Assembly (NCBI RefSeq): GCF_018881605.1
Contig: NZ_JACVPZ010000001.1
Span: 868,001 to 932,000, forward strand
Direction: 5' to 3'
Source: Polynucleobacter sp. UB-Tiil-W10
GTDB lineage: Bacteria; Pseudomonadota; Gammaproteobacteria; Burkholderiales; Burkholderiaceae
DNA: 64,000 nt
Below the pieces are notes generated by a model. The model had not been told where the DNA came from and searched no databases. It worked only from the letters and a program-made list of their open reading frames with translations. Within the stretch, counting starts at the first letter, position 1; each line of letters begins with the position of its first letter. Of this stretch, positions 1 to 12,047 are shown in pieces. The position numbers were made by a program, and so were the translations under genes.

Positions 1-489
1 CCTCAAAAAAATCAATTTTCCAAGGTGGATGAATGGGATGAACCCGAAGAAGAAGTCATTCGGGTCTACAGCAAGGATGAAATTGTTGCGTTGCAGCAAA
101 TCAATGCGACAAAATACCGCGCCCTATCACCATGGAAAATTATTTTGGTTCAAGTCTTGATTACGGCTATCAGCATGTTGTTTTGGTCAATTTTTGGGGG
201 GTTGGTAGGGGTAAGCCTTTATACTCAGTCGGCGTTTTTAGGTGGTTTAATTAGCGTCTTGCCTACAGCCTTGTTTTTAATTAGGTTGGAGTTGGCAAAG
301 AAATCGCAAAGATTGAATCCAGGAAGGTTTTTGGCGGCATTAGTTTCAGGCGAATTTATAAAAATCGCCGTGACATTAATGATGTTTTTAGGGATTGCGT
401 ATTTCATCCCTGGCGTGCTTTGGGTCCCCTTGTTGGTGACTTATCTGCTTGCTTTGAAGTGTGTATGGCTAGCGTGGTTGTGGCGCTAA
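1..489 (+). CDS. atpI: ATP synthase subunit I (AtpI), 5' end probably cut
   Basis: Small membrane protein at the head of the ATP synthase operon. In this family AtpI/UncI assists assembly of the c-ring or Mg2+ uptake and is not part of the finished enzyme. An acidic N-terminus (DEWDEPEEE) is followed by about four hydrophobic segments in the last 110 residues. The frame is open to the window edge. A GTG at 25 could start a 154-residue protein, but it has no spaced Shine-Dalgarno sequence, so the true start is probably upstream of the window. atpB follows after 40 bp. The call rests on position and hydrophobicity more than on motifs. Confidence 0.8.
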   Translation, partial: PQKNQFSKVDEWDEPEEEVIRVYSKDEIVALQQINATKYRALSPWKIILVQVLITAISMLFWSIFGGLVGVSLYTQSAFLGGLISVLPTALFLIRLELAKKSQRLNPGRFLAALVSGEFIKIAVTLMMFLGIAYFIPGVLWVPLLVTYLLALKCVWLAWLWR

Positions 490-526
490 GTAGTGACAAT
501 TGAGATTGAAACAAAGGACTAGTTAA

Positions 527-1717
<1,191 letters not shown>

Positions 1718-1780
1718 TTGTTTTGGCGTGGATGACTATAAGGTCATCCAATTGTTCTCAACAATACTGAAAGGAATATC

Positions 1781-2251
1781 GTGAATCTGAACGCGACCCT
1801 ATTCGCGCAAATGATCGTTTTCTTCGTCTTATGGTGGGTTGTTGCACAGTTTGTGTGGCCACCGCTAGTTAAGGCGTTAGATGAGCGTTCAAGCAAAATT
1901 GCTGCTGGTTTAGCTGCTGCCGAGCGCGGTAAAGAAGCACTCGCATTGGCCAGCAACGAAGCTGAGCAAGAATTAACTAAAGCACGCCAAGAAGGTGTTC
2001 AACGTGTCGCTGAAGCTGAAAAACGTGCACAAATGTCAGCCGAAGAAATTCGCGCTAACGCACAGGCTGAAGCTGCTCGAATCATTTCTCAAGCTAAGCA
2101 AGATGCAGATCAACAAGTTACTCGTGCACGTGAAGTGCTGCGCGCTGAAGTTGCCCTGCTTGCCGTTAAAGGCGCTGAGCAAATTTTGCGTCGCGAAGTT
2201 GATGCAAAAGCTCATGGCCAAATGCTTGATCAACTAAAGGCAGAACTTTGA
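1781..2251 (+). CDS. atpF: ATP synthase Fo subunit b
   Basis: Peripheral stalk subunit: one N-terminal membrane helix (about residues 5-27) followed by a long charged coiled coil rich in Ala, Glu, Lys and Arg that reaches up to subunit delta. The length of 156 residues is normal. The start is GTG, placed 5-6 nt after the ribosome site AAGGA. The stop codon is separated from the atpH start by a single base (TGATATG), which suggests translational coupling. Confidence 0.97.
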   Translation: MNLNATLFAQMIVFFVLWWVVAQFVWPPLVKALDERSSKIAAGLAAAERGKEALALASNEAEQELTKARQEGVQRVAEAEKRAQMSAEEIRANAQAEAARIISQAKQDADQQVTRAREVLRAEVALLAVKGAEQILRREVDAKAHGQMLDQLKAEL

Positions 2252-2252
2252 T

Positions 2253-2789
2253 ATGGCTGAATTAGCCACCATTGCCCGTCCTTACGCGGAAGCGCTTTTT
2301 CAAAGCGCCAAGCCGGCTGAGCTTGCGGGATGCTTGGAGCAGTTAAATGAATTGGCACAGCTTGCTGCTTTGCCAGAAGTTGCTGCTTTATCAAACAACC
2401 CAAAAGTATCCGCCGATGATTTGAGCAAGTTACTTTCTGGCATGGTTAAGACCAAGCTAGATGGCAAGGTTGCCAGCTTTTTGAATCTTGTGAATCAAAA
2501 CCACCGATTAGCTGCCGTTCCTGAAATTGCTCAACAATTTGAAGCAATGAAGAACAAGAGTGAAGGTGCGGCCGAAGTAAGCATTACCAGCGCATTCCCT
2601 TTGGAGGGATCTGCGCTAAATGATTTGTTGTCAAGTTTGAAGAAACGCTTTGGGGGTAAAGAATTGCGCCCAACTATTCAGGTTGACCCAGCATTGATTG
2701 GCGGAGTTCGCATTCAAGTTGGTGATGAAGTGATGGATAGTTCAGTTAAGGCACAGTTAGCTCAAATGCAAGCAAGTCTTGGCGCATAA
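2253..2789 (+). CDS. atpH: ATP synthase F1 subunit delta
   Basis: OSCP/delta subunit that joins the peripheral stalk to the top of the F1 head. The 178-residue protein begins with the typical ATIARPYAEALF sequence and ends with the conserved region DPALIGGVRIQVGDEVMDSSV. It sits between atpF and atpA, as in most bacterial atp operons. Confidence 0.97.
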   Translation: MAELATIARPYAEALFQSAKPAELAGCLEQLNELAQLAALPEVAALSNNPKVSADDLSKLLSGMVKTKLDGKVASFLNLVNQNHRLAAVPEIAQQFEAMKNKSEGAAEVSITSAFPLEGSALNDLLSSLKKRFGGKELRPTIQVDPALIGGVRIQVGDEVMDSSVKAQLAQMQASLGA

Positions 2790-2834
2790 GTTATCCCTAT
2801 TAAGAACATACGAAATAAGACCCAGGAGTAAGTA

Positions 2835-4376
2835 ATGCAACTCAACCCTTCCGAGATCAGCGAGCTGATCAAAAGCCGAATTAGCGAAATGGGTGTTGAC
2901 ACTCAGTCTCGCAATGAAGGCACTGTAATTTCAGTGACTGACGGTATTTGCCGTGTACATGGCTTATCTGGTGTTATGCAGGGCGAAATGTTGGAGTTTC
3001 CGAACAACACCATCGGCCTCGCATTGAACCTTGAGCGCGATTCTGTTGGTGCAGTTGTGTTGGGTGAATACACCCACATTAAAGAAGGCGACCCAGTTAA
3101 ATGTACTGGCCGCATTTTGGAAGTGCCAGTTGGTCCAGAGTTGCTAGGTCGCGTTGTAAACGCGCTTGGTCAACCGATTGATGGCAAAGGCCCAATCAAC
3201 ACCAAGTTAACTGATTTTATTGAAAAAGTTGCTCCCGGTGTTATCGCGCGTCAATCTGTTAGTCAGCCAGTTCAAACTGGTTTGAAGGCAATTGATGCGA
3301 TGGTTCCAATCGGCCGCGGTCAGCGCGAGTTGATTATTGGCGATCGTCAAACAGGTAAAACAGCAGTTGCGGTTGACGCGATCATTAACCAAAAAGGTAA
3401 AGGCGTTTATTGCGTTTACGTTGCGATTGGTCAAAAAGCTTCCACTATTGCTAACGTTGTTCGTAAGCTCACAGAGCTAGGCGCAATGGAATACACGGTT
3501 GTTGTTGCAGCAAGTGCTTCTGAGTCTGCAGCGATGCAATACCTCTCAGCATATGCTGGCTGCACAATGGGTGAATACTTCCGCGACCGCGGTGAAGACG
3601 CTCTGATTGTTTACGATGACTTGACCAAGCAAGCGGTTGCTTATCGTCAAATCTCATTGTTGCTCCGCCGCCCACCAGGCCGTGAAGCTTACCCTGGTGA
3701 CGTGTTCTATCTCCACTCACGCTTGCTCGAGCGAGCTGCTCGTGTAAATGCTGAGTATGTTGAGAAGTTCACCAATGGCGCAGTAAAAGGCAAAACTGGT
3801 TCTTTAACTGCCTTGCCAATCATTGAAACTCAAGCCGGTGACGTTTCTGCATTCGTTCCAACCAACGTAATTTCGATTACTGACGGCCAGATCTTCTTGG
3901 AAACTGACTTGTTTAATGCTGGTGTACGTCCTGCGATTAACGCTGGTATTTCAGTTTCCCGCGTTGGTGGTGCTGCACAAACCAAAGTAATTAAGAAATT
4001 GTCAGGCGGTATTCGTACCGACTTGGCGCAGTATCGTGAATTAGCAGCTTTTGCTCAGTTCGCATCAGACCTTGACGAAGCAACCCGCAAGCAACTTGAG
4101 CGCGGTCGTCGTGTTACTGAATTGTGTAAGCAAGCTCAATACAAGCCACTCCAAGTTTGGGAAATGGCCGCTTCACTCTATGCTGTTAATAACGGCTATT
4201 TCGATGACCTCGAAGTGAAGAATGTATTGGCATTCGAAAAAGGTTTGCAAGATCATTTGAAATCTAAGTACGCTGACTTAGTTGCGCGTATTGAAGAAAC
4301 GAAAGATTTGAGCAAAGATGACGAAGCTGCATTGCGCGCCGCCATTGAGGATTACAAGCGTTCTGCCTCTTTCTAA
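2835..4376 (+). CDS. atpA: ATP synthase F1 subunit alpha
   Basis: Non-catalytic nucleotide-binding subunit of the F1 hexamer. The 513 residues match the usual length. The Walker A motif GDRQTGKT lies at residues 169-176, and the ATPase alpha/beta signature [13 protein letters not shown] occurs in the C-terminal half. An N-terminal beta-barrel (about residues 25-95) is followed by the central nucleotide domain and a helical C-terminal domain. The ribosome site AGGAG stands before the ATG. atpG follows after 17 bp. Confidence 0.99.
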   Translation: MQLNPSEISELIKSRISEMGVDTQSRNEGTVISVTDGICRVHGLSGVMQGEMLEFPNNTIGLALNLERDSVGAVVLGEYTHIKEGDPVKCTGRILEVPVGPELLGRVVNALGQPIDGKGPINTKLTDFIEKVAPGVIARQSVSQPVQTGLKAIDAMVPIGRGQRELIIGDRQTGKTAVAVDAIINQKGKGVYCVYVAIGQKASTIANVVRKLTELGAMEYTVVVAASASESAAMQYLSAYAGCTMGEYFRDRGEDALIVYDDLTKQAVAYRQISLLLRRPPGREAYPGDVFYLHSRLLERAARVNAEYVEKFTNGAVKGKTGSLTALPIIETQAGDVSAFVPTNVISITDGQIFLETDLFNAGVRPAINAGISVSRVGGAAQTKVIKKLSGGIRTDLAQYRELAAFAQFASDLDEATRKQLERGRRVTELCKQAQYKPLQVWEMAASLYAVNNGYFDDLEVKNVLAFEKGLQDHLKSKYADLVARIEETKDLSKDDEAALRAAIEDYKRSASF

Positions 4377-4393
4377 GAGGGCTCGCATAAATC

Positions 4394-5263
4394 ATGGCAA
4401 GCACAAAAGAGATACGATCTAAGATCAAGAGCGTGCAAAACACGCGCAAGATCACGAAGGCAATGGAAATGGTCGCCGCATCCAAGATGCGTCGTGCCCA
4501 GGAGCGCATGCGTAATGCGCGCCCATATGCTGAAAAAATTCGTGAGATTGTTGCTAACCTTTCCAAAGCTAATCCTGAGTTCCGCCCTGCTTACATGGCA
4601 ACTCGCGAAGTTAAGAAAGTTGGCACGATTTTGGTTACAACAGATAAAGGCCTGTGCGGTGGTTTAAATACCAACGTACTGCGCTTTATTACTAACCAAG
4701 TGCGCGATTTGCAGGAAAAAAATATTGAGATTGTCTATACGGCAATTGGTTCAAAAGGCTTACAGTTTTTGAATCGCTCAAAAGCAAAACTGATTTCTCA
4801 AACAATCCAAATTGGTGATACACCCCACATGGATGTTTTGATTGGTGCAATTGTTGCCCAATTAGAAGCGTTTGAGCGTGGCGAGATTGATGCTGTTTAT
4901 CTGGCATATAACCGCTTTGTTAATGCTATGAAACAAGAGCCTGTTTTAGAAAAGCTTTTGCCTTTGGAGCCTGCAGCATTGGCGCCTGAAGATAAAGTTG
5001 GAAATTCTTGGGACTACATCTACGAGCCTGATGCAGAGTCCATTTTGAATGGCTTACTCAAGCGTTATGTTGAGGCAATGATTTATCAGGCAGTTGCTGA
5101 AAATATGGCATCTGAGCAATCTGCACGCATGGTCTCAATGAAGGCCGCCTCAGATAACGCGAAGAACGTCATTGGCGAATTGCAATTGGAATACAACAAA
5201 ACACGACAAGCTGCTATTACTAAAGAGTTGTCAGAGATTGTTGGCGGAGCGGCTGCGGTTTAA
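4394..5263 (+). CDS. atpG: ATP synthase F1 subunit gamma
   Basis: Central rotor shaft of the enzyme. The 289-residue protein shows both conserved ends. The N-terminal helix contains [20 protein letters not shown], and the C-terminal helix contains the stretch [20 protein letters not shown] that penetrates the alpha/beta barrel. The middle Rossmann-like domain holds [10 protein letters not shown]. Nothing is unusual in length or order. Confidence 0.98.
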   Translation: MASTKEIRSKIKSVQNTRKITKAMEMVAASKMRRAQERMRNARPYAEKIREIVANLSKANPEFRPAYMATREVKKVGTILVTTDKGLCGGLNTNVLRFITNQVRDLQEKNIEIVYTAIGSKGLQFLNRSKAKLISQTIQIGDTPHMDVLIGAIVAQLEAFERGEIDAVYLAYNRFVNAMKQEPVLEKLLPLEPAALAPEDKVGNSWDYIYEPDAESILNGLLKRYVEAMIYQAVAENMASEQSARMVSMKAASDNAKNVIGELQLEYNKTRQAAITKELSEIVGGAAAV

Positions 5264-5303
5264 GCGGTCAGCGTTTAGGAATACGAAAGAATTCAGGAAT
5301 TAA

Positions 5304-6719
<1,416 letters not shown>

Positions 6720-6740
6720 TCGAACTCATCTAGGGAAATT

Positions 6741-7157
6741 ATGTCAACCATACGCGTCGATGTAGTAAGTGCTGAGCAGTCTATTTTCAGCGGGGAAGCC
6801 AAGTTTGTTGCGCTCCCTGGTGAAAGTGGTGAGCTCGGCATTTTGCGCGGCCACACTCCTTTGATTACACGCATTCGTCCAGGCTCGGTTCGTATTGAAA
6901 AAGCCAATGGTGATGAAGAGTTTGTTTTCGTAGCAGGCGGCTATTTAGAGGTTCAACCTGATCGCGTTACCGTATTGGCAGACACTGCAATTCGTGGTCA
7001 TGATCTTGATGAAGCTAAAGCAACAGAAGCCAAGAAGCGCGCTGAAGAAGCAATGCAAAATCGTGGAACAGACTTTGATATGGCTTTGGCCCAGTCTGAG
7101 TTTGCAATGGCGGCTGCACAGTTGGCTGCAATTGCTCGTTTCCGTCGTAAAAAGTAA
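6741..7157 (+). CDS. atpC: ATP synthase F1 subunit epsilon
   Basis: Epsilon subunit, which binds the base of gamma and damps ATP hydrolysis. The 138-residue protein has an N-terminal beta-sandwich ([17 protein letters not shown] is typical) and a C-terminal helical pair rich in Ala, Glu, Lys and Arg. It is the last ATP synthase gene. hemE begins only 15 bp later, so the two are probably cotranscribed. Confidence 0.98.
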   Translation: MSTIRVDVVSAEQSIFSGEAKFVALPGESGELGILRGHTPLITRIRPGSVRIEKANGDEEFVFVAGGYLEVQPDRVTVLADTAIRGHDLDEAKATEAKKRAEEAMQNRGTDFDMALAQSEFAMAAAQLAAIARFRRKK

Positions 7158-7172
7158 TAGCCGGTCATCTCC

Positions 7173-8285
7173 TTGTTGTTAAATGATCGGTTTTTAAAGG
7201 CCTGCCTGGGCGAAGCGGTTGATCAAACACCGCTTTGGCTCATGCGTCAAGCCGGCCGATATCTCCCCGAATACAACGCCACTCGTGCAAGAGCTGGAAG
7301 TTTTTTAGGGCTTGCAAAAAATCCTGCATATGCCACTGAAGTAACTCTTCAACCTTTGGATCGATATCCATTGGATGCAGCCATTTTATTTTCCGATATA
7401 TTGACCATCCCTGATGCTATGGGTTTGGGTTTGAAATTTACTGCGGGCGAAGGCCCAAGCTTTGATTACCCACTTCGCACTGAAGAGGCGGTAAAAAAAT
7501 TACGTGTTGCTGATATGGATCAACTGCGATATGTGTTTGATGCCGTCTCAGAAATTCGTAAAGCACTTATTCAAGACGGCAAGCAGCGAGTCCCACTAAT
7601 CGGTTTCTCGGGAAGCCCGTGGACATTGGCTTGCTACATGATTGATGGGTCAAGTTCGGATGATTTCCGTCATGCCAAAACAATGATGTTTAGCCGCCCA
7701 GATTTGCTGCAACATATTTTGGATATTAACGTTCAATCTGTTGCTGCTTATTTAATTGAACAGGTAAAAGCCGGCGCACAAGCGCTGATGATTTTTGACA
7801 CTTGGGGTGGAATGCTTCCAGACGGCTGGTATCAATCCATGTCTTTGGCAGCGATGCAAAAAGTGATTGCTCTATTACCTCGTGAACATGAAGGTAGAAA
7901 AATTCCAGTGATCATGTTTACTAAAGGCGGGGCAATTTGGTTAAATGATATGGCTCAAGCTGGAGCTGATGTGATTGCCATTGACTGGACTATGTCTCTC
8001 AGTCGTGCCCGTAAGCAATTGCTTGCCATGAATAAGCCTTTGGCAATGCAAGGCAACTTAGATCCCCTCATTTTGTTCTCAGAACCAAAACAAATTGCTG
8101 AGCAAGCAAACCTTCTTCTGGAGGATTTGGCGAGTGCTCCAGCCCTTAAATCCGGCCTGCACCCTCTAGACGGACATGTCTTTAATTTAGGGCACGGGAT
8201 TTCCCAGTTCACTCCCCCCGAAAGCGTTACGGCTCTGGCGGAAGCGGTCATTACTAGCTCAAGGTCTCTTAGAGCAAAGTCATAA
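7173..8285 (+). CDS. hemE: uroporphyrinogen decarboxylase
   Basis: Cytoplasmic haem-pathway enzyme that removes four carboxyl groups from uroporphyrinogen III to give coproporphyrinogen III. The family motifs [13 protein letters not shown] (residues 22-34) and [14 protein letters not shown] are intact, and the length of about 370 is normal. No ATG is available between the in-frame TAG at 7158 and the conserved N-terminus LNDRFLKA. The start must be one of the two TTG codons at 7173 or 7176, with 7173 chosen. It lies directly downstream of atpC. Confidence 0.96.
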   Translation: MLLNDRFLKACLGEAVDQTPLWLMRQAGRYLPEYNATRARAGSFLGLAKNPAYATEVTLQPLDRYPLDAAILFSDILTIPDAMGLGLKFTAGEGPSFDYPLRTEEAVKKLRVADMDQLRYVFDAVSEIRKALIQDGKQRVPLIGFSGSPWTLACYMIDGSSSDDFRHAKTMMFSRPDLLQHILDINVQSVAAYLIEQVKAGAQALMIFDTWGGMLPDGWYQSMSLAAMQKVIALLPREHEGRKIPVIMFTKGGAIWLNDMAQAGADVIAIDWTMSLSRARKQLLAMNKPLAMQGNLDPLILFSEPKQIAEQANLLLEDLASAPALKSGLHPLDGHVFNLGHGISQFTPPESVTALAEAVITSSRSLRAKS

Positions 8286-8551
8286 TCCTAAGTGATTGCT
8301 AACTTGCCATTAAAATTTTTAATGAAAGTTATGCACAGATAGCGACATAATTCGAAATTCAGTAAGATTGCGCTTAAAGGTGAAATTTCACTTTCGTTTA
8401 CCTTTGTAACTTATTGATTTATAACTAAATTAACTAAAAAGCTTTAAAAGGGTGCAGAAACTAAAAGCTGATAAATTAGCTTATAAATCAAAATCCTCGG
8501 ATGATATCCACAGACTTATCCACAAGTAAAAATAGAAATTTGAAGTAAATC
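8286..8551 (+). promoter_or_regulatory. AT-rich intergenic region with DnaA-box-like sites
   Basis: A 266-bp gap between hemE and priA. It contains TTATGCACA at 8329-8337, ATATCCACA at 8504-8512 and a perfect TTATCCACA at 8516-8524, all on the same strand. Two of the three fit the DnaA consensus TTATNCACA. A perfect 12-bp palindrome GTGAAATTTCAC lies at 8380-8391. No clear sigma70 promoter or intrinsic terminator was identified. A role for DnaA is inference from sequence only; the usual betaproteobacterial origin lies beside dnaA, which is not in this window. Confidence 0.5.
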
Positions 8552-10678
8552 ATGCCTTCTCCAATCGTTGTTCAAGTCGTCGTTGATAAGCCCCTTGCCC
8601 AGGGCTTTGACTACTTGTGGGACGAAAAAGATTTGGGGGGCGTGCCGGAGGTGGGGACAATAGTAGAGGTTCCATTTGGACGCAGTTCACTTGTGGGGCT
8701 GGTAATTAAAGCAAGCGCTTACTCTGAATATGAGTTAGAAAAATTAAAATGGGTTACTAAGGTTGCACCTCTTCAGCCTTTAGACCCTGCAGTCTTGAGG
8801 TTAATGAACTTTGCGAGCCAGTATTACATTCATGCGCTTGGGGAAACCATTATTCCCACCATTCCTCAGATGTGGAAAAAGTCAGAAGACTGGGAAAAGA
8901 TTCCCAAGAAATTAGCGGTGAATGAAGAAAAGAAAAAGAAAAAAACTCATCTTGAATTGAGCGAGGGATTTATTGATGAAAAGTTTTTGAACGAGGGGCA
9001 AAAACTTGCGCTCGATAAATTACGTTTATGTCAAACGAACGAGTTCAAAGCAATACTCTTACAGGGACAAACGGGTAGCGGGAAAACCGCCGTATTTCTG
9101 AATTGGTTGAGCGGGATTTTGCAAGATGCCAACGCACAAGCCTTACTTTTAGTTCCTGAAATAAACTTAACGCCACAGTTAGAGCGCAGAGTTCGGGCAT
9201 ATTTTCCTGATAAAAAATTGGTTGTGCTTCACAGTGGAGTGAGTGAAAAAGTCAGGGGCATTGCTTGGTATGAAGCAATGACGGGCAAAGCCCAGATTAT
9301 TTTAGGGACGCGTTTAGCCGCTTTAACTCCGATACCAAATCTACGCGCCATAGTTGTCGATGAAGAGCATGACCCATCGTATAAGCAGCAAGACGGCATT
9401 CGATACTCCGCGCGTGATCTTGCTATTTGGCGCGCTCATGATCTCAAGATACCGATCTTGCTTGCATCTGCTACTCCTTCGCTCGAAACATGGATGGCAG
9501 CCAAGGCAGGCCGTTATGAATATATTCGTTTAGATCAACGTGCCCAGGGCGCAAGCTTGCCAAGAGTCCATTTAATCAATACTCGCGATCCACAAACTCA
9601 GTTTAGTCCTGGCGATAGTGAGAAGCCAAGGTCAAAAAGTCTGATTACTAAAACTCTTGCTAATGCAGTCAGCCAGAATTTAGAAAATAAAAGGCAAAGC
9701 TTAATACTCATTAATCGACGCGGTTACTCACCAGTGCTAAGTTGCGGAGCTTGCTCATGGCTTTCAAGATGCGAGCAATGTAGCTCCTATATGGTGCTGC
9801 ATAAAGCCGGCGCTCTTGGCAGGAAGTCGGTTTTAAGTTGTCATCATTGCGGTTTGGTTAGAGCAATTCCTAGCCATTGTCCTGATTGTGGAAATGCTGA
9901 CTTGAAGACATTGGGGCAAGGCACCCAAAAGATCGAAGACTCTATTGAGGAGATGTGGCCCGAAGCAAGAGTCCTGCGGGTCGATACAGACTCAAGCAGA
10001 AAAAGTAAGGGCGCCGAAGACCTCTTTCAGGCAATCCACGAAGGCAATGTCGATATTGTTGTTGGGACGCAAATGATTGCCAAGGGACACGATTATCAAA
10101 ATATTGGCTTAGTTGCGGTCTTGGATGCTGACAGCAGATTGTTCTCACAAGATTTTAGAGCTGCGGAAAGATTATTTGCGCAGCTCGTTCAGGTTGCAGG
10201 ACGGGCTGGACGCTCGAATAAGGATGGCGAAGCAGGAGGCGCTATTTATATTGAAACCCAATTTCCCGAAGCGGCCGTTTTTCAGTTTTTATTACGCCAT
10301 GATGTGGATGGTTTTTTAACCTTTACTGCAAATGAAAGAAAAGAGGCGGGCCTTCCCCCTTTTGCATATCAAGCGTTGATACACGCAGAGGCAAAAGTCT
10401 TGGATAAGGCAATTCACTTTTTAAATGGCCTAAAAGAATATTTAAAGACCCGGGGCCATATAGCAAATGGACTAAGGGTCTACGATCCAGTTCCAAAAGC
10501 GGTCATGCGAGTAGCGGGTTCAGAGCGGGCTCAACTTTTGGTGGAGTCCGAGGACCGTAAAAATCTTCAAGAGATCTTAGAGGTCATGGATCAATATTTG
10601 CGAGAAATCTCTCAGGGGCGCATTAGCAAAGAGGGACGCATTCGTTGGTTAATTGAGCGCGACCCCATTGCTATCTAA
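8552..10678 (+). CDS. priA: primosomal protein N' (replication restart helicase PriA)
   Basis: 3'-5' helicase that reloads the replisome at stalled forks. The N-terminal DNA-binding domain (about 1-110) is followed by a lysine-rich linker (KKKKK near residue 130). The helicase core has Walker A GQTGSGKT at 172-179 and the Walker B sequence VDEEHD. The zinc-binding insert carries paired cysteines (CGAC, CEQC, CHHC, CPDC), and the C-terminal helicase motifs (QVAGRAGR) are present. The 708 residues are within family range. It ends 4 bp from the convergent gcvH. Confidence 0.98.
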   Translation: MPSPIVVQVVVDKPLAQGFDYLWDEKDLGGVPEVGTIVEVPFGRSSLVGLVIKASAYSEYELEKLKWVTKVAPLQPLDPAVLRLMNFASQYYIHALGETIIPTIPQMWKKSEDWEKIPKKLAVNEEKKKKKTHLELSEGFIDEKFLNEGQKLALDKLRLCQTNEFKAILLQGQTGSGKTAVFLNWLSGILQDANAQALLLVPEINLTPQLERRVRAYFPDKKLVVLHSGVSEKVRGIAWYEAMTGKAQIILGTRLAALTPIPNLRAIVVDEEHDPSYKQQDGIRYSARDLAIWRAHDLKIPILLASATPSLETWMAAKAGRYEYIRLDQRAQGASLPRVHLINTRDPQTQFSPGDSEKPRSKSLITKTLANAVSQNLENKRQSLILINRRGYSPVLSCGACSWLSRCEQCSSYMVLHKAGALGRKSVLSCHHCGLVRAIPSHCPDCGNADLKTLGQGTQKIEDSIEEMWPEARVLRVDTDSSRKSKGAEDLFQAIHEGNVDIVVGTQMIAKGHDYQNIGLVAVLDADSRLFSQDFRAAERLFAQLVQVAGRAGRSNKDGEAGGAIYIETQFPEAAVFQFLLRHDVDGFLTFTANERKEAGLPPFAYQALIHAEAKVLDKAIHFLNGLKEYLKTRGHIANGLRVYDPVPKAVMRVAGSERAQLLVESEDRKNLQEILEVMDQYLREISQGRISKEGRIRWLIERDPIAI

Positions 10679-10682
10679 TTTT

Positions 10683-11075
10683 TTAGGCGCCAGGACCCGA
10701 GTTATATTTTTGTAAACTTAAGAGTAGATTTAATTCTGATTTAAGACTCTCGTCAGAAGTTGGCTTGATTTTGAATAGCCAAATGCTATAGGGCTTTTCA
10801 TTTACGAGTTCGGGAGATGCATCTAATTCTTCGTTGAGCGTAACAATTTCTCCGCTTACTGGTGCATGAATATCACTGGCCGCCTTAACGGACTCTATGA
10901 CAGCAATAGCTTCGCCTTGTTTTACTTGCTGCCCGATCTTGGGCGCTTGAAAAAACATGACATCACCTAGCGCCTCTTGGGCATGATTGCTAATGCCAAC
11001 CCATACCAACCCATCATCTTCCTGATCTGCCCATTCATGGGTTTCTGCAAATTTAAATGTAGCTTGGCTATTCAT
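10683..11075 (-). CDS. gcvH: glycine cleavage system H protein
   Basis: Lipoyl-carrier protein that shuttles the aminomethyl group in glycine cleavage, or that serves as a lipoyl relay in lipoylation. The 130-residue sequence has the family N-terminus THEWA and the lipoylation site ESVKAAS with Lys64. The ribosome site AAAGGA stands 7 nt before the ATG. The partner genes gcvT and gcvP are not adjacent, unlike the common gcvTHP operon, so they must lie elsewhere or be absent. Confidence 0.93.
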   Translation of the reverse strand: MNSQATFKFAETHEWADQEDDGLVWVGISNHAQEALGDVMFFQAPKIGQQVKQGEAIAVIESVKAASDIHAPVSGEIVTLNEELDASPELVNEKPYSIWLFKIKPTSDESLKSELNLLLSLQKYNSGPGA

Positions 11076-11156
11076 TGTTTTATCCTTTAGGGATATTTTA
11101 TGCCGACTCCCATAAACTAGCTTTCCTCAAATGATTCATTAATCCGCTTTGTATGT

Positions 11157-11801
11157 ATGCCAATTAAATTAGGAATTGTTCCCGTTACTCCCTACGAGCA
11201 AAATTGTTCGATCTTAGTTTGCCAAGAGACCGCCGACGCTGCCGTTATCGATCCCGGCGGTGATATTGAAAAGATCCTCGAGGGCGTTAAGCAGATGGGC
11301 GGCAAGGTTAAAAAGATCTTGTTAACCCACGGACACCTTGATCATTGCGCCGCCGCTAAAGATTTAGCTGATCAGTTGGGTGTGCCCATTGAGGGTCCGC
11401 AGGAAGATGAGCGTTTTTGGATTGATCAATTACCAGAGCAAACGGTGCGATTTGGTTTTGGGCATGCCAAGGTTTTTGAGCCTGATCGCTGGTTAAATAA
11501 TGGTGATCATGTTCAAGTAGGCAATGTTGATCTTGAAGTGTTTCATTGCCCAGGCCATACGCCAGGTCACGTTGTATTTTTTGATAAAGAAGATCGTCTA
11601 GCAATTGTTGGAGATGTTTTGTTTGCCGGTTCGATTGGTAGAACAGATTTCCCGCGCGGTAATCATGCAGACCTAATCAATGCAATTAAAACGAAATTGT
11701 GGCCCTTGGGCGATGACGTGCAATTTGTTCCTGGCCATGGACCAATGTCGACGTTCGGCAGAGAACGAAAAAATAATCCCTACGTTGGGGATGGCACTTA
11801 A
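11157..11801 (+). CDS. metallo-beta-lactamase-fold hydrolase (glyoxalase II-like)
   Basis: Probable zinc hydrolase of the hydroxyacylglutathione hydrolase group (YcbL-like). The metal motif THGHLDH (His58, His60, Asp62, His63) is followed by CPGHTPGHVVFF, GDVLFAGSIGRTDFP and PGHGP, which together supply the usual two-metal ligands. At 214 residues it lacks the C-terminal glutathione-binding domain of classical GloB, so the physiological substrate is uncertain. Divergent from gcvH across an 81-bp gap. Confidence 0.9.
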   Translation: MPIKLGIVPVTPYEQNCSILVCQETADAAVIDPGGDIEKILEGVKQMGGKVKKILLTHGHLDHCAAAKDLADQLGVPIEGPQEDERFWIDQLPEQTVRFGFGHAKVFEPDRWLNNGDHVQVGNVDLEVFHCPGHTPGHVVFFDKEDRLAIVGDVLFAGSIGRTDFPRGNHADLINAIKTKLWPLGDDVQFVPGHGPMSTFGRERKNNPYVGDGT

Positions 11802-11821
11802 ATTTTTTACTTCAGGTGAAA

Positions 11822-12007
11822 TTAGGTTTTTGCCGAACCGGTACGATGAGTACGGTTGTATAAACAGCTAGCGCAGATCCAGCGTTGCTTTCGATTGCTT
11901 GTTGGAATCCATGTGCCACCCTCAAGTCGTTTTTCACGGCTGCAAGAAGAGCAAAATTTTAGGCTCTGGGAGGATTCTTGGGTAGCTGCTGGAGTTGATG
12001 TAGTCAT
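11822..12007 (-). CDS. small zinc-ribbon-like protein, function unknown
   Basis: A 61-residue protein of unknown role. Two CxxC motifs (CSSC and CASC), about 26 residues apart, flank a basic, tryptophan-containing stretch (EKRLEGGTWIP, KQRWICASC). This is the pattern of a single zinc ribbon. It lies 40 bp downstream of the desaturase gene on the same strand and could be cotranscribed. The ATG at 12007 is preferred over an upstream TTG at 12013. No good ribosome site is visible, which lowers confidence. Cysteine spacing, not similarity, is the main evidence. Confidence 0.55.
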   Translation of the reverse strand: MTTSTPAATQESSQSLKFCSSCSREKRLEGGTWIPTSNRKQRWICASCLYNRTHRTGSAKT

Positions 12008-12047
12008 GGGCAATCAGGGTAAGGCAAATCTATACAGAAGATCTATT

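Noticed and set aside
8286..8551. Replication origin
   Set aside because: Too few DnaA sites, no dnaA, dnaN, rpmH or gidA next to it. Only a possible DnaA-binding region is claimed.
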